Origin: an uncultured Rikenella sp.
GTDB lineage: Bacteria; Bacteroidota; Bacteroidia; Bacteroidales; Rikenellaceae
Assembly (NCBI RefSeq): GCF_910579375.1
Contig: NZ_CAJTUJ010000013.1
Coordinates: 1-30,674 of the forward strand
Length of the DNA: 30,674 nucleotides
Direction: 5' to 3'
The position numbers and the translations under genes were made by a program. Every line of letters starts with the position of its first letter. The first letter of the stretch is position 1. This document shows, piece by piece, positions 5,974 through 19,386 of the stretch. Below the pieces are notes generated by a model. The model was not told the origin of the DNA, made no database searches, and saw only the letters and a list, made by a program, of their open reading frames with translations.

Positions 5974-8900
5974 ATGTTCCGCAAGATCGTCAAATATGCG
6001 CTGCGTACAGCGGCCATTCTGCTCGGAATGGTCGTCCTGCTTATCATCGCGCTCTATCTTCCGCCGGTTCAGCACTTCATCAAGAACAAAGCCGTCGCTT
6101 ACGTCTCCGAAAACTTCGGCATGCAGCTGTCCGTCGAACGGTTGCGCCTCCGCTTTCCGTTGCGACTGGCCGTGGACGAGGCCCAAGCCGTGACCACCGA
6201 GGACGACACCCTGTTCCAATGCACCGCCCTGCGCGCCGACATCGCCCTGTGGCCCCTGCTGCGGAAAGAGGTCGTCGTGCGGCAGTTCGAATTCGACGAG
6301 ACTTCGTTCCATCTGGACGACACCACCGGCGGCCTCGACCTGAGAGTCCGCGTTCAGAAGCTGGCCCTGACCGCCGACCGGGTCGATCTCGCCCAACAGA
6401 CCGCCCACATCCCCTCCATCCGGCTGAGCGGAGCCACCGTCGGCCTGACGCTGAGCGAAGCCCGGCCCGACACCACCGAAACGGATACGACAGCCGCTCC
6501 GCTGCGATGGAAAATCGACGCCGACCGGCTGCTGTTAGACCGAATCGCGTTTACGATGCAGAATACATCGCCCGAAAGCGACCTGAAAGCACGGATCGAA
6601 TCGGGCGAAATCGCTGCGTGCGCCGTCGATCTGGGCGATCAATCGGTCAATGTCGGTCGATTGAGTCTCGACGGCGGAGGATTCGCCTACCTGAGCGACA
6701 CGACCGCGTCGCCCACTCCCGAACGAAGCGCCGAACCGTCCGACACCACCGCGACCCAACCGTGGAGCATACGCGCCGGGGCGATTCGCGTGGGAGCATT
6801 CGCCGTCCGCTACGGACTTCCGTACGGAGCGCCCCGGGCCGGTTTCGACCCGAATCACATCGTCATCAGCGGTCTCAACATCGCCATCGACTCGGTATTC
6901 AATCGCGGAACGGAGGTACGGGCGACCCTTGCCGACCTGAACTTCACCGAACGCTCCGGTCTCGCGGTCACCCGAACCCGCGGCGACATCCGGATGGACA
7001 GTACGGGGTATGGGCTGAGAGCGTTCCGGTTACAGACCTCCGCTTCGACGATCCGAGCCCAGGCCGTCGTCGGGGCCGGAATCGCCTCGATGGAGCCTGC
7101 CACACCGATCGACGCCCGCATCGACATGACCTTAGGGGCCTCCGACCTCGCTCGTTTCATCGAATGGAACGACACCCTGCGGCGACAGCTGAGAAATCGC
7201 TCTCTCACCGTGGGGGCTCAGATCGGCGGAACGCTGAACAAGCTGAATCTGAATCGTTTTTCCGTCGAACTGCCTCGCGTTTTCGCCCTCCGGGCCAACG
7301 GCTCCGTGCAGCAGCCGACCGACCCGGAAGGAATGCAGGGCCGGATCGCCCTGAGCGGCGAACTGACCGATCCGCAATTCGTTTCGCCCCTGCTGCCGGA
7401 CGGCATCACGCTGCCCCGGATGCGGCTGCGCAGCGACCTGCGGGCTGCCGCCGGGCGGTTCGAAGGCCTCGCGACCCTGTGGGCCGGAACCGGCAAACTG
7501 ACCGCCGAAGGTTCGTTCATCCCGCGCAGCGAACGGTACACAGCCCGGATCGAAGCGGACAGCCTGCCGCTCTACGCCTTCCTCCCGACCGACTCGTCGA
7601 ACATCGCCACCTTCGCCATCCGGACCGCAGGGCACGGTTTCGACCCCTTCTCGCCGCAAACGACCGCCAATATCGAGACACGGATCGTTCAGGCCGTCTA
7701 CGACCGGTTCGACTTCAGCGGCCTGTCGCTCACCGCCGCTCTGGCCGACCATCGGTTCCGGGGACGGTTCGTCGGCGAGAACCGGGCCCTGAACGCCGAC
7801 CTGCATTTCGGCGGGCTGCTCACACGAGCCCGGCAGGAGGCAAGCATCGAGGGGCGGATTGCGCAACTCGATCTCGAACGCATGCACCTCGTCGCCCAAC
7901 CGGCCAACGCCTCGTTGCGGCTCCGCGCCGCAGCATCGGCCACCGAGACCAAAGCCTACACGGCGACCGTCGTCCTCGACACCGTCCGGGTACGCTACGG
8001 CACGTTCGAAAACACGGTGAACCGCACGACCCTGACAGCCGAAGCCGACTCGGCACATGCCCGGGCAGATGTCTCGTCCGGCGACCTGCAACTGACCTTC
8101 CGGTCGGCCGTTGGGCTCGACTCGCTGGCCGGCGGTTTCGACCGGGCGATCGCCGAAATCCAACGCCAGATCCGCGCCGGCCGAATCGACGCCGACACCA
8201 TCGGATATACGCTGCCTCCCTTCTCGCTCGACTTCCGGGCCGGACGGAACAACATCCTGAACAACTATCTGCTCGCCCGGGGAATGGGCTTCGGGCAGGC
8301 CACGCTGACGGGGAGGACGACGCACGGCAAACCGTTCGGCATCCAGGCCGAAATCAATCGTTTCTCGACCCAGGGAATCGTCCTCGACACCATCAAGGCC
8401 GGCATCGGCTCCCGGAACGGCCGCCTGCGCTACTTCGCCCGACTGGGCAACCGGCCCGGCAATATGAACCGGCTCGGCTCGATCTTTCTCGACGGCAACG
8501 CCTCCGGCAACTCGGCTCTGGTCAGGCTGGTGCAGCTCGACCGGCAGGGGCGCAAAGGGCTCGACTTCGGCCTTCGCGGAACGCTGACCGACAGTGCGGT
8601 GACGGTGAACCTCGTACCGCGCCGGCCCGTCTTCGGATTCTCGGAATGGTCGGTCAACGGCGGCAACTACGTCCGCTACGCTTTCGACCGGAGCCTGACC
8701 GCCGACCTGCGGATCCAACGACCCGGGCAATCCTTCTCGCTGCAATCGTCCACGGCGAGCGACATGCCCGCCGGCAGCCTCCGGTTAGGAGTCACCGGGT
8801 TCGACATCGCAGGCGCGCTGAACCTCCTGCCCAAAGCTCCGCCGGTCGGCGGGCGATTGGGGCTCGACCTGACGTTCGGGCTGGCCGACAGTCTGCTGGC

Positions 8901-10794
8901 CGCCCAAGGAACGATCGCCATCGACACCCTCCGCTACGAAAACCGTTCGGCGGGCGACATCGGCCTGCGTCTCGCCTACCGGGGCGAAGCCCACAACGGA
9001 CAACAGGGTTCGGCCGACCTCTCGATCAACCGCCAGCCCGCCCTTTCGCTCGCCGGACACTACCATCCGGCCGACACGGCCCGGGCCGTGCGACTGACGG
9101 CCGACCTGCCCGGCATTCCGCTGGAGGTGCTCAATCCGTTCCTGCCGGAAGGCTCGGGCAGTCTGACCGGAAAGCTCGCCGGACACATCGAAGCCGACGG
9201 CCCGACCGACGCTTTGCAGCTGAACGGCTCGTTGCAATTCATCAAAACAGCCGTCGACGTGGCCGCCATCGGAACCCGGTTCGGCATTTCGGGCAACCCG
9301 ATCCTCCTGCAAGGCGGACGGGTACTGCTCAACGACTGGGGCCTGATCGCTCCCAACCGACAGCCCCTGACGGTGAACGGCTATATCGACCTGCACGACT
9401 TCCAACAGATCGCCACCGACCTGCGCATCGAAGCCTCCGACTTCCAGCTGGTAAACGTGGAAAAGAACATGAGCGCAATGGTCTTCGGCCGGGCGAGCGC
9501 CGACCTCTCGGCCCGGATGCGCGGGCCGTTAGATGCGCTGAACATCCGCGGCAATGCCACCCTGCTGACCGGCACCGAGGTGACCTACGTCATGCGGGAG
9601 TCGCCCATGAGCGTCCGCGACCAGTCCCAGAACGTGGTGAACTTCACCTCCTTCAACGACACCACGACGGTCTACGGCGTGCGGCCTCCGGCGATCATCC
9701 GCCCGACCGGGATCGACATGCTGATGAACGTCTCGATCGACCCCGACGTCGAAATTTCGGTCTACCTGTCCGAAGACGGCCAGAACCGCATCGACCTGCA
9801 AGGGGGCGGCACGCTCACCTATGCGATGAACCGGCTGGGCGACACCCGTTTCGCCGGGAAATACGAACTCTCGGGCGGTCGCGTGCGATACAGCCCGCCG
9901 GTGATCTCGACCAAGGATTTCGCCATCTCGCCGGGCGGCTACGTGAGCTGGACGGGCGATATCGCCGATCCGACCTTCTCGATCCGGGCGGCGCAGACGC
10001 TCCGCACGACCGTCACGATGGAAGACCAGACTTCGCGACAGGTGACCTTCCGGATCATCATCGCCATCAGCGGCTCGATGCAACAGCTCGACGTGGGGTT
10101 CGACCTCGCCGCGCCCGAAGACTTGACGCTCCAGAACCAGCTGGCCTCGCTGACGCCGGAACAGCGCCAGAACCAGGCAATGAGCCTCCTGATCTACAAC
10201 ACCTACACCGGCCCGGGCACTTCGGCCAAGGTCAATACGGGGAATCCGCTCAATTCGTTCATCGCCAAAGAGCTGAACCAATGGGCTCAGAACAGCCTGC
10301 CGGGCGTCGATCTCTCGTTCGGCGTCGACTCCTACGACGATCCGGCGGCAGGGCCGGGCGGCACCCGAACCGACTACTCCTACAAGCTCTCGAAGAAATT
10401 CTTCGACAACCGGGTGCGGGTGGCCGTGGGCGGCAAGGTGACGACGGGCGACCCGAACCAGAACGCCGCCGAGAACCTGATCGACGACATCTCGCTGGAG
10501 TACCAGCTCACGCGGCGCGACAACATGTACCTGAAGGCGTTTCGCGAGACCAACTTCGAGAGCATTCTGGAGGGCGACGTAACCGAAACGGGCGTCGGGT
10601 TCGGCGTGCGCAAGAAGATTCTGAAACTGGGCGACCTGTTCCGGCTCACCCCGGAGAAAAAAGAGGTGAAAGAGGCCCGCAAGGCGGCCCGACAGGAGAG
10701 ACGCGAAGAGAGACGCCTGCAACGGCAGGCCGAGAAAGAAGAGGCGACCCGTCCCGCCGAACCGCAGACCACTCCAAACGAACAACCCCGATGA
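5974..10794 (+). CDS. tamB: TamB-like translocation and assembly module protein (AsmA-like, DUF490)
   Basis: Large periplasm-spanning protein of the TamB/YtfN/AsmA-like group, which together with a TamA-type barrel helps insert outer-membrane proteins and may move lipid between membranes. From ATG 5974 it is 1606 residues. One N-terminal membrane anchor is seen (about residues 8-32, RTAAILLGMVVLLIIALYL), then repetitive beta-rich sequence. The last 400 or so residues show the DUF490 pattern (GGGTLTYAMN, GKYELSGGRVRYS, DQTSRQVTFRI, LLIYNTYTGP). It ends in a Lys/Arg/Glu-rich tail, not unusual in Bacteroidetes. Its TGA overlaps the next gene's ATG (ATGA), so translation is probably coupled. An earlier TTG at 5917 is in frame but has no support. 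Confidence 0.9.
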   Translation: MFRKIVKYALRTAAILLGMVVLLIIALYLPPVQHFIKNKAVAYVSENFGMQLSVERLRLRFPLRLAVDEAQAVTTEDDTLFQCTALRADIALWPLLRKEVVVRQFEFDETSFHLDDTTGGLDLRVRVQKLALTADRVDLAQQTAHIPSIRLSGATVGLTLSEARPDTTETDTTAAPLRWKIDADRLLLDRIAFTMQNTSPESDLKARIESGEIAACAVDLGDQSVNVGRLSLDGGGFAYLSDTTASPTPERSAEPSDTTATQPWSIRAGAIRVGAFAVRYGLPYGAPRAGFDPNHIVISGLNIAIDSVFNRGTEVRATLADLNFTERSGLAVTRTRGDIRMDSTGYGLRAFRLQTSASTIRAQAVVGAGIASMEPATPIDARIDMTLGASDLARFIEWNDTLRRQLRNRSLTVGAQIGGTLNKLNLNRFSVELPRVFALRANGSVQQPTDPEGMQGRIALSGELTDPQFVSPLLPDGITLPRMRLRSDLRAAAGRFEGLATLWAGTGKLTAEGSFIPRSERYTARIEADSLPLYAFLPTDSSNIATFAIRTAGHGFDPFSPQTTANIETRIVQAVYDRFDFSGLSLTAALADHRFRGRFVGENRALNADLHFGGLLTRARQEASIEGRIAQLDLERMHLVAQPANASLRLRAAASATETKAYTATVVLDTVRVRYGTFENTVNRTTLTAEADSAHARADVSSGDLQLTFRSAVGLDSLAGGFDRAIAEIQRQIRAGRIDADTIGYTLPPFSLDFRAGRNNILNNYLLARGMGFGQATLTGRTTHGKPFGIQAEINRFSTQGIVLDTIKAGIGSRNGRLRYFARLGNRPGNMNRLGSIFLDGNASGNSALVRLVQLDRQGRKGLDFGLRGTLTDSAVTVNLVPRRPVFGFSEWSVNGGNYVRYAFDRSLTADLRIQRPGQSFSLQSSTASDMPAGSLRLGVTGFDIAGALNLLPKAPPVGGRLGLDLTFGLADSLLAAQGTIAIDTLRYENRSAGDIGLRLAYRGEAHNGQQGSADLSINRQPALSLAGHYHPADTARAVRLTADLPGIPLEVLNPFLPEGSGSLTGKLAGHIEADGPTDALQLNGSLQFIKTAVDVAAIGTRFGISGNPILLQGGRVLLNDWGLIAPNRQPLTVNGYIDLHDFQQIATDLRIEASDFQLVNVEKNMSAMVFGRASADLSARMRGPLDALNIRGNATLLTGTEVTYVMRESPMSVRDQSQNVVNFTSFNDTTTVYGVRPPAIIRPTGIDMLMNVSIDPDVEISVYLSEDGQNRIDLQGGGTLTYAMNRLGDTRFAGKYELSGGRVRYSPPVISTKDFAISPGGYVSWTGDIADPTFSIRAAQTLRTTVTMEDQTSRQVTFRIIIAISGSMQQLDVGFDLAAPEDLTLQNQLASLTPEQRQNQAMSLLIYNTYTGPGTSAKVNTGNPLNSFIAKELNQWAQNSLPGVDLSFGVDSYDDPAAGPGGTRTDYSYKLSKKFFDNRVRVAVGGKVTTGDPNQNAAENLIDDISLEYQLTRRDNMYLKAFRETNFESILEGDVTETGVGFGVRKKILKLGDLFRLTPEKKEVKEARKAARQERREERRLQRQAEKEEATRPAEPQTTPNEQPR

Positions 10795-13121
10795 GACACC
10801 TTTTCCGACATATCCTCTGCTCCACCCTGCTGCTGGGCGGCCTGGCCGCCTTCGTTTCGTGCTCGACCACCCGGCGGCTGGGCAAAGGCGAAGTGCTCTA
10901 CACCGGCGTCCGAAAGATGACCTTCACGCCGGCCGAAGACAGCCTGCGGATTCCGGCCGAAGTGATTTCGGCCGTCCGGCAGCCGCTGAACGTGGCCCCG
11001 AACAACGCGCTGTGGTCGCCCTACTGGCGAACCGGCATCCCGATCCGGCTCTGGGCATGGAACTACCTCTACACGCCGAAAGAGAAAGGGTTCAAATACT
11101 GGTTCTACAAACGGCTGGCCAAGCCGCCGGTGCTGATTTCGAAAGTCCGGCCCGAACTGCGCGTCAAGGTCACCGAACAACTCTTCGAAAACCACGGCTA
11201 CTTCGACGCCCACGGCAGCTACGAACTGGTGCCGAGCAAACACAAACCCGACCAGAAAGCGAAAGTGAACTACCGGTTCACCGTTTCGGCGCCCTACACC
11301 TACGACTCGATCGAGTATCTCACGGCTCCGGGCCGGGTGGGACGCATCGTGGACAGCCTGCACGCCGGGACGCTGCTCCGCAAAGGGGCGGTCTACAACC
11401 TCGACACGCTGGTGGCCGAGCGCAACCGGATCGCCACCACGCTGCGGAGCTTAGGTTATTACTACTTCCGTCCGGAGTACATCGCCTACGACGCCGACAC
11501 GACCCAGGCGCCTTACCGGGTATCGCTGCGGATGCGGCTGGCCGACGGGATTCCGCCCGCCGCCATGCAGCCGTACCGAATCGGGAACGTACAGGTGACG
11601 CTGGTCAATCCGGTGCCGGGCCCCTTCGACACGATGACCCTGGGCGACGTCCGGGTGCGCTACCAGCAGCCGCTGAAGATCCGCCCGCGCATTCTGGCCG
11701 GCACGATCCGCCTGAAACCGGGCCAGATCTTCAACGTCGAAGCCCAGAACCGAACCCAGAGCGACCTCAACAAGCTGGGGATATTCAACTCGGTGAGCCT
11801 CTCGGTGCCGCCGCTGGACTCGCTGCACGAGGGCCAAGACTCGCTGAATGTCCACATCTACGCGGCGTTCGACAAACCGATGCAGGCCGAATTCGAAGCC
11901 GACTTCAACTCCAAATCGAACAGCTATCTGGGGCCCGGAGTGACTTTCGGACTGCGACACAACAACATTTTCAAGGGGGGCGAGGTACTGGCCCTCAATC
12001 TGACGGGCTCTTACGAGTGGCAAACGGGGAACAAGAGCCAGTACGAAACCCGGCCATCGGCCGTCAACTCCTATGAATTCGGCCTGAACGCCTCGCTGAG
12101 CGTGCCGCGCATTCTGGCGCCGGGCTTCCGCTACCGGGGCTTCACCTACCCGGCCCACACGACCTACAAGATCGGAGCCGACCTGATGAACCGGCCGAAA
12201 TACTTCCGGATGCTCTCGCTGAACCTCTCGGCGGGATTCGACTTCCGGACATCGCCCTACAGTTCGCACAACCTGACGATCTTCAAACTGACCTACAACC
12301 GGTTGCTCCACACCTCGCACGTCTTCGACTCGACGATGCAACAGAATCCGGCCGTGGCGCTGAGCTTCAGCAACCAGTTCATCCCGGCCATCATCTATGC
12401 CTACACCTTCGACCGGCTGTACGGCTCGCGGCAGCGGAACCGGTTCATCTTCCAGGGGACGGTCACCGAGGCCGGAAATATCTTGGCGGGCCTCTACGGC
12501 CTCTTCGGGTCGCACGGCGAGAAACGGCTCTTCGGCAGCCCCTTCTCGCAGTTCGTCAAGGGGACGGCCGAGGTGAAGTGGTACCACCGCGTGGGACTGG
12601 ACAACTGGCTGGTTTCGCGGTTCCTGATCGGCGCAGGCTATGCCTACGGCAATTCGAAAGTGATGCCCTACAGCGAGCAGTTCTACATCGGCGGGGCGAA
12701 CAGCATCCGGGCTTTCACGGTGCGGTCGCTGGGCCCCGGGAGCTACCGTCCGCCGAAGGAGATGGTGAACGGCTACTGGGATCAGACGGGGAGTTTCAAG
12801 CTGGAAGCCAACGTCGAGATGCGGTTCAAGATCATGGGCCGTTTGGGAGGCGCCGTTTTCGTGGACGCGGGTAATATCTGGCTGCTGAAAAACGACCCTC
12901 AACGCCCCGGAGGCGTGCTGCGGGCAAAAAATTTCTGGAAAGAGATCGCCCTCGGAACGGGCGTCGGGCTGCGCTACGACATCAGCGTGCTGGTGCTCCG
13001 GCTGGACATGGGGATCGGCATCCACACGCCGTATCCGAATCCGGACAAGCGAGGCTATTACAACATTTCGAAATTCAAAGACGGACTGGGCCTCCATCTG
13101 GCAATCGGCTATCCTTTCTGA
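10791..13121 (+). CDS. tamL: TamL-type lipoprotein of the BamA/TamA outer-membrane family
   Basis: Outer-membrane assembly barrel that partners with TamB. The 776-residue protein starts with a short signal peptide ending LGGLAAFVSC, making Cys24 the likely lipidated residue; lipoprotein versions of TamA are known in Bacteroidetes as TamL. POTRA-like repeats follow (VTEQLFENHGYFDAHGSYEL; IFNVEAQNRTQSDLNKLGIF). A C-terminal barrel begins near residue 370. The conserved L6-loop motif appears as GGANSIRAF near residue 633, with IRAF where BamA has VRGF. The protein ends in the aromatic-terminated strand LHLAIGYPF. It overlaps tamB by four bases and its 3' end overlaps mutY on the other strand by 13 bases. 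Confidence 0.9.
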   Translation: MRHLFRHILCSTLLLGGLAAFVSCSTTRRLGKGEVLYTGVRKMTFTPAEDSLRIPAEVISAVRQPLNVAPNNALWSPYWRTGIPIRLWAWNYLYTPKEKGFKYWFYKRLAKPPVLISKVRPELRVKVTEQLFENHGYFDAHGSYELVPSKHKPDQKAKVNYRFTVSAPYTYDSIEYLTAPGRVGRIVDSLHAGTLLRKGAVYNLDTLVAERNRIATTLRSLGYYYFRPEYIAYDADTTQAPYRVSLRMRLADGIPPAAMQPYRIGNVQVTLVNPVPGPFDTMTLGDVRVRYQQPLKIRPRILAGTIRLKPGQIFNVEAQNRTQSDLNKLGIFNSVSLSVPPLDSLHEGQDSLNVHIYAAFDKPMQAEFEADFNSKSNSYLGPGVTFGLRHNNIFKGGEVLALNLTGSYEWQTGNKSQYETRPSAVNSYEFGLNASLSVPRILAPGFRYRGFTYPAHTTYKIGADLMNRPKYFRMLSLNLSAGFDFRTSPYSSHNLTIFKLTYNRLLHTSHVFDSTMQQNPAVALSFSNQFIPAIIYAYTFDRLYGSRQRNRFIFQGTVTEAGNILAGLYGLFGSHGEKRLFGSPFSQFVKGTAEVKWYHRVGLDNWLVSRFLIGAGYAYGNSKVMPYSEQFYIGGANSIRAFTVRSLGPGSYRPPKEMVNGYWDQTGSFKLEANVEMRFKIMGRLGGAVFVDAGNIWLLKNDPQRPGGVLRAKNFWKEIALGTGVGLRYDISVLVLRLDMGIGIHTPYPNPDKRGYYNISKFKDGLGLHLAIGYPF

Positions 13122-14194
13122 TGCGAGCCGTCGGCCGCGGCGCGCGACAGGTAGAGCTCCGTGAGCCGCGCCACCGCATAATCGCCCAGCCGCGCCACCG
13201 GAATCACGCACCATCCCTCGGGCCACTCGCCGGCCGTCAGATCCGGAAGCTCGATCCGATGGAAGGTCGCATGGATAATGCGGTGCGACAAGACGTGCTT
13301 CGGCATCCGCACCGCCCCTCTCCACACCCAATCCGTTCCGTCGACCGGAAGCGGCAAAGCGTCGAAATCATACTCTCCCTCCGTCTCGACGAGCGGAAAT
13401 TCGTACAGCCCCCGCCAAATATCGTTCCCCTCGCGTCGGCAGACCACCGTCCGCCCCTGCCGGTCGACCAGATGCAGGTAGTTGAACCACCTCGGCGTCT
13501 GCACCGTCCGCCCCTGCTTGACCGGCCGCTCGGCCACCGTTCCGTTCCGCCGGGCCAGACACGCCGTCCCCAACGGACACGCCTCGCACTGCGGCGACCG
13601 CGACGTGCAGACCAACGCCCCGAGCTCCATCACCGCCTGATTGTACCGTCCGGCCCCCTCGCCCTTTCGCCCGACCGTCTCCAGAAACTCCTCCAGCAGC
13701 CTCTGTGCCGCCGCAGCGAACTCCTTTCGTCCGGCCGTCGTGTCGATCGGCGTATCGATATCCAACAAACGGCTCGCCACTCGATAGACATTCCCGTCCA
13801 CCACGGCATACGGCGCATCGGTCGAAAACGAGACGATCGCCGCCGCCGTATAATCCCCCACTCCGCGCAACGCCCGGACAGCCGCATAGTCCGTCGGAAA
13901 AACTCCTTCGTGCCGCTCCGCGACCTGCCGGGCCGCCGCATGCAGGTTGCGGGCCCGGCTGTAATAGCCCAGCCCCTGCCAGAGCTTCAGCACCTCGTCC
14001 TCGTCGGCCCCGGCCAGATCGACCGCCGTCGGAAAACGTTCGACGAAACGAAGATAATACTCCAACCCCTGCGCCACCCGCGTCTGCTGGAGGATCACCT
14101 CCGAGAGCCATATCCGATACGGGTTGCGCGTCTCGCGCCACGGCAGCGGACGGTGATTTTCGATATACCAGTCGATCAGAGCGTTGAAGTCCAT
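13109..14194 (-). CDS. mutY: A/G-specific adenine DNA glycosylase
   Basis: Removes adenine mispaired with 8-oxoguanine. The 361-residue protein shows SEVILQQTRV with catalytic Glu32, the helix-hairpin-helix LRGVGDYTAAAI (residues 109-120) and VVDGNVYRV with catalytic Asp133. Its four iron-sulfur ligands Cys196, Cys203, Cys206 and Cys212 are spaced C-x6-C-x2-C-x5-C. The C-terminal third (WFNYLHLVDRQG, WRGLYEFPLVE, LSHRIIHATFHRIE) is the NUDIX-like domain that reads 8-oxoG. The start at 14194 (MDFNALIDWY) fits homologues; the open frame upstream overlaps ybaK. It is last in the mqnB-ybaK-mutY operon, 29 bases after ybaK, and converges on tamL with a 13-base overlap. Confidence 0.95.
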   Translation of the reverse strand: MDFNALIDWYIENHRPLPWRETRNPYRIWLSEVILQQTRVAQGLEYYLRFVERFPTAVDLAGADEDEVLKLWQGLGYYSRARNLHAAARQVAERHEGVFPTDYAAVRALRGVGDYTAAAIVSFSTDAPYAVVDGNVYRVASRLLDIDTPIDTTAGRKEFAAAAQRLLEEFLETVGRKGEGAGRYNQAVMELGALVCTSRSPQCEACPLGTACLARRNGTVAERPVKQGRTVQTPRWFNYLHLVDRQGRTVVCRREGNDIWRGLYEFPLVETEGEYDFDALPLPVDGTDWVWRGAVRMPKHVLSHRIIHATFHRIELPDLTAGEWPEGWCVIPVARLGDYAVARLTELYLSRAAADGSHQKG

Positions 14195-14223
14195 AGAATC
14201 AAAAAAGGAAATCGGCCGAAAAA

Positions 14224-14727
14224 TTATTTCCCCTCCTCCCCACTCTCCGTCGGCCCGGTCAGCGACGCCACGCCGAGCCGCGCAAAGCGGATCAGGTCGT
14301 CCGGAGCCAGCGCGATCTGCAACCCCCTCACTCCGGCGCTGATGTAAATGCGATCGAACTGCCGGCAACTCTCGTCGATAAAGGTCGGAAAAGCGCGCTT
14401 CATCCCGATCGGCGAACAGCCGCCGCGGATATATCCGGTCGTTTCGAGCAGCTCGCGGAGGTGGATCATCGCCACGCTCTTATTGCCCGACACCCGCGCC
14501 GCCGCCTTGAGGTCGACCTCGCGGTCACCCGGAATCACACAGACCAGTATCCCGTTCCGGTCGCCCCGCAAGACCAGCGTCTTGAAGACCTGCCGGACAT
14601 CCTCGCCCAGCTGTTCGGCCACATGCACCGCATCCAGATGCTCCTCATCCACCACGTAAGGCACCAGTTCATACCCGATTCCCGCCCGGTCGAGCAGCCG
14701 GGCGGCATTGGTTTTCGTCACTTTCAT
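14224..14727 (-). CDS. ybaK: Cys-tRNA(Pro)/Cys-tRNA(Cys) deacylase, YbaK/EbsC family
   Basis: Trans-editing enzyme that frees mischarged Cys from tRNA-Pro. The 167-residue protein has the family length. It begins MKVTKTNAARLLDRAGIGYE, followed by DAVHVAEQLGEDVRQVFKTLVLRGD and IPGDREVDLKAAA. The signature GYIRGGCSPIGMK, TFIDESCRQFDRIYISAG and the closing LQIALAPDDLIRF are all in place. The ATG at 14727 is preceded by the mqnB stop only five bases away, so it has no own promoter and is translated as part of the operon. Members of the group differ in substrate (YbaK or ProX type), so the exact tRNA specificity is an inference. Confidence 0.9.
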   Translation of the reverse strand: MKVTKTNAARLLDRAGIGYELVPYVVDEEHLDAVHVAEQLGEDVRQVFKTLVLRGDRNGILVCVIPGDREVDLKAAARVSGNKSVAMIHLRELLETTGYIRGGCSPIGMKRAFPTFIDESCRQFDRIYISAGVRGLQIALAPDDLIRFARLGVASLTGPTESGEEGK

Positions 14728-14732
14728 AAATA

Positions 14733-15380
14733 TCAACGATTCAACAGCCGATCCGCGAAACGACACCCCTCCGGCAGGCACTCCAACAACCGCACCAACC
14801 CCTCCGTCAAGCGTTCCAGCGCCTCCGGAATGCGCCACTCCGACCGCGGATCGCCTGTCCGGTTCGACAGCGCGCGCAGTTGCAGAAACGGCACCCCCTC
14901 GTCCCGACACACCGCAAAGAAAGCGGCCCCTTCCATCGACTCCACCGCCTCGCCCCCGTGCAGCGGCAGCGGCGAACAGGCACTATTGGCCGACCGGGCC
15001 GCCACCACCCGGAAACGATCCTTCAACGCCCCCACATAGGGACAAGACACGGGCTGCGCCTCCGGCAGCTTGTCGAACGATTCGAAACGGCCCGTCTCGG
15101 GCCTCCATGCGCCGATATCGGCCTGCCGGTCGCTCCCGACCAGAACAACATCGTCCAACGTCAGCGACGTGCCGGGCAATATGCCCGCAATCCCGGCTTG
15201 TATCGCCAGACAGGGCCGCCCCTCGCGAACCGCCCGCGAAACAGCCACCCCGGTCGCTCCGGCTCCCATGCCGCCGACCATCCACCGCACGGGCCGGTCG
15301 CCGAACCGATCGCCCACCCGGGCCCGCAACGGTCGCTGTTCGAGCTCCGTCGCCGTAAGGAGAAGAATGGAAGGTATCAT
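14733..15380 (-). CDS. mqnB: Futalosine hydrolase-like nucleosidase
   Basis: Member of the MTA/SAH-nucleosidase fold, most like futalosine hydrolase, which releases hypoxanthine from futalosine in the alternative menaquinone pathway. The 215-residue protein has an N-terminal ILLLTATELEQRPLRA, then GGMGAGATGVAV, QAGIAGILPGTSLTLDDVVLV and the active-site block VESMEGAAFFAVCRDEG followed by SNRTGDPRSEW; the last two are typical of MqnB rather than MtnN. First gene of the minus-strand operon, with its own -7 element 20 bases before the ATG. No other menaquinone gene is in the window, so the pathway assignment rests on this protein alone; a purine or MTA nucleosidase is the alternative. Confidence 0.8.
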   Translation of the reverse strand: MIPSILLLTATELEQRPLRARVGDRFGDRPVRWMVGGMGAGATGVAVSRAVREGRPCLAIQAGIAGILPGTSLTLDDVVLVGSDRQADIGAWRPETGRFESFDKLPEAQPVSCPYVGALKDRFRVVAARSANSACSPLPLHGGEAVESMEGAAFFAVCRDEGVPFLQLRALSNRTGDPRSEWRIPEALERLTEGLVRLLECLPEGCRFADRLLNR

Positions 15381-15400
15381 AATTCAATCAATCCGTCCTA

Positions 15401-15408
15401 CAAAGATA
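15401..15408 (-). promoter_or_regulatory. -7 promoter element of mqnB-ybaK-mutY
   Basis: TATCTTTG on the minus strand, 20 bases before the mqnB ATG. It faces away from the metH promoter inside a 111-base intergenic region. Confidence 0.7.
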
Positions 15409-15461
15409 ACTCGCCCCGGCGATTCCCGGCACCTTCCGAGGCAGAAACCGATGACATCCCT

Positions 15462-15469
15462 TATCTTTG
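15462..15469 (+). promoter_or_regulatory. -7 promoter element of metH
   Basis: TATCTTTG, 22 bases before the metH ATG. No B12 riboswitch fits in the 111-base intergenic region, and none was recognised. Confidence 0.7.
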
Positions 15470-15491
15470 CACCGTTATTTTTCAGACGACT

Positions 15492-19076
<3,585 letters not shown>

Positions 19077-19097
19077 CCCGTGTTTCTCCCGTTCCGT

Positions 19098-19280
19098 TTA
19101 TTCCGAGAGGCAACGCAACTGGATACCGTAGGCGCGGCTGTTAGCGCTGCTGGGATTGAGCCCCTGCGCGTAGAAGCCCACGAACACGCCAAGAGTCCCG
19201 CTGACCATAGAAGCCCAGCTATACCCGTCATGGCCGACGGCGTGCAGTGGGCCGAAATGAGGATGGCGGTAGCCCAGGGC
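19098..19280 (-). repeat. C-type-lectin/FISUMP-like C-terminal cassette, reverse orientation
   Basis: Exactly 61 codons on the minus strand. It starts ALGYRHPHFG, contains GYSWASMVSGT and ends SRAYGIQLRCLSE. The frame remains open upstream to ATG codons at 19304 and 19394, and the residues just before the cassette (DVQFL) resemble the lead-in of FISUMP domains, so a 69-residue peptide from 19304 is possible. That region also holds the tRNA-Phe promoter on the other strand. No promoter for the minus frame is evident. It ends 21 bases from the metH stop. Confidence 0.65.
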
Positions 19281-19341
19281 GAGGAACTGAACATCCTTGG
19301 GGTACATGAAATTACTTTCCGCGAAAATTTTGACAACGAAA

Positions 19342-19372
19342 TTTGGAGGTTCCGAAATTTTGTCTACCTTTG
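19342..19372 (+). promoter_or_regulatory. Promoter of tRNA-Phe (-33 TTTG, -7 TACCTTTG)
   Basis: TTTG at 19342-19345 and TACCTTTG at 19365-19372 are 19 bases apart, the same architecture as the other two tRNA genes here. The tRNA starts 15 bases later. Confidence 0.8.
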
Positions 19373-19386
19373 CACTGCAAACAAGG

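Noticed and set aside
6219..10790. A very long second open frame on the same strand through tamB, joining tamL in frame
   Set aside because: Its product is Arg/Pro/His-rich low-complexity sequence typical of a shifted frame in GC-rich DNA, while the tamB frame has the membrane anchor and DUF490 motifs. It appears long because stop codons are rare in this composition.
15381..15491. A cobalamin riboswitch before metH
   Set aside because: The 111-base divergent region with two promoters leaves only about 20 bases of leader, too short for a B12 riboswitch, and no B12-box was seen.
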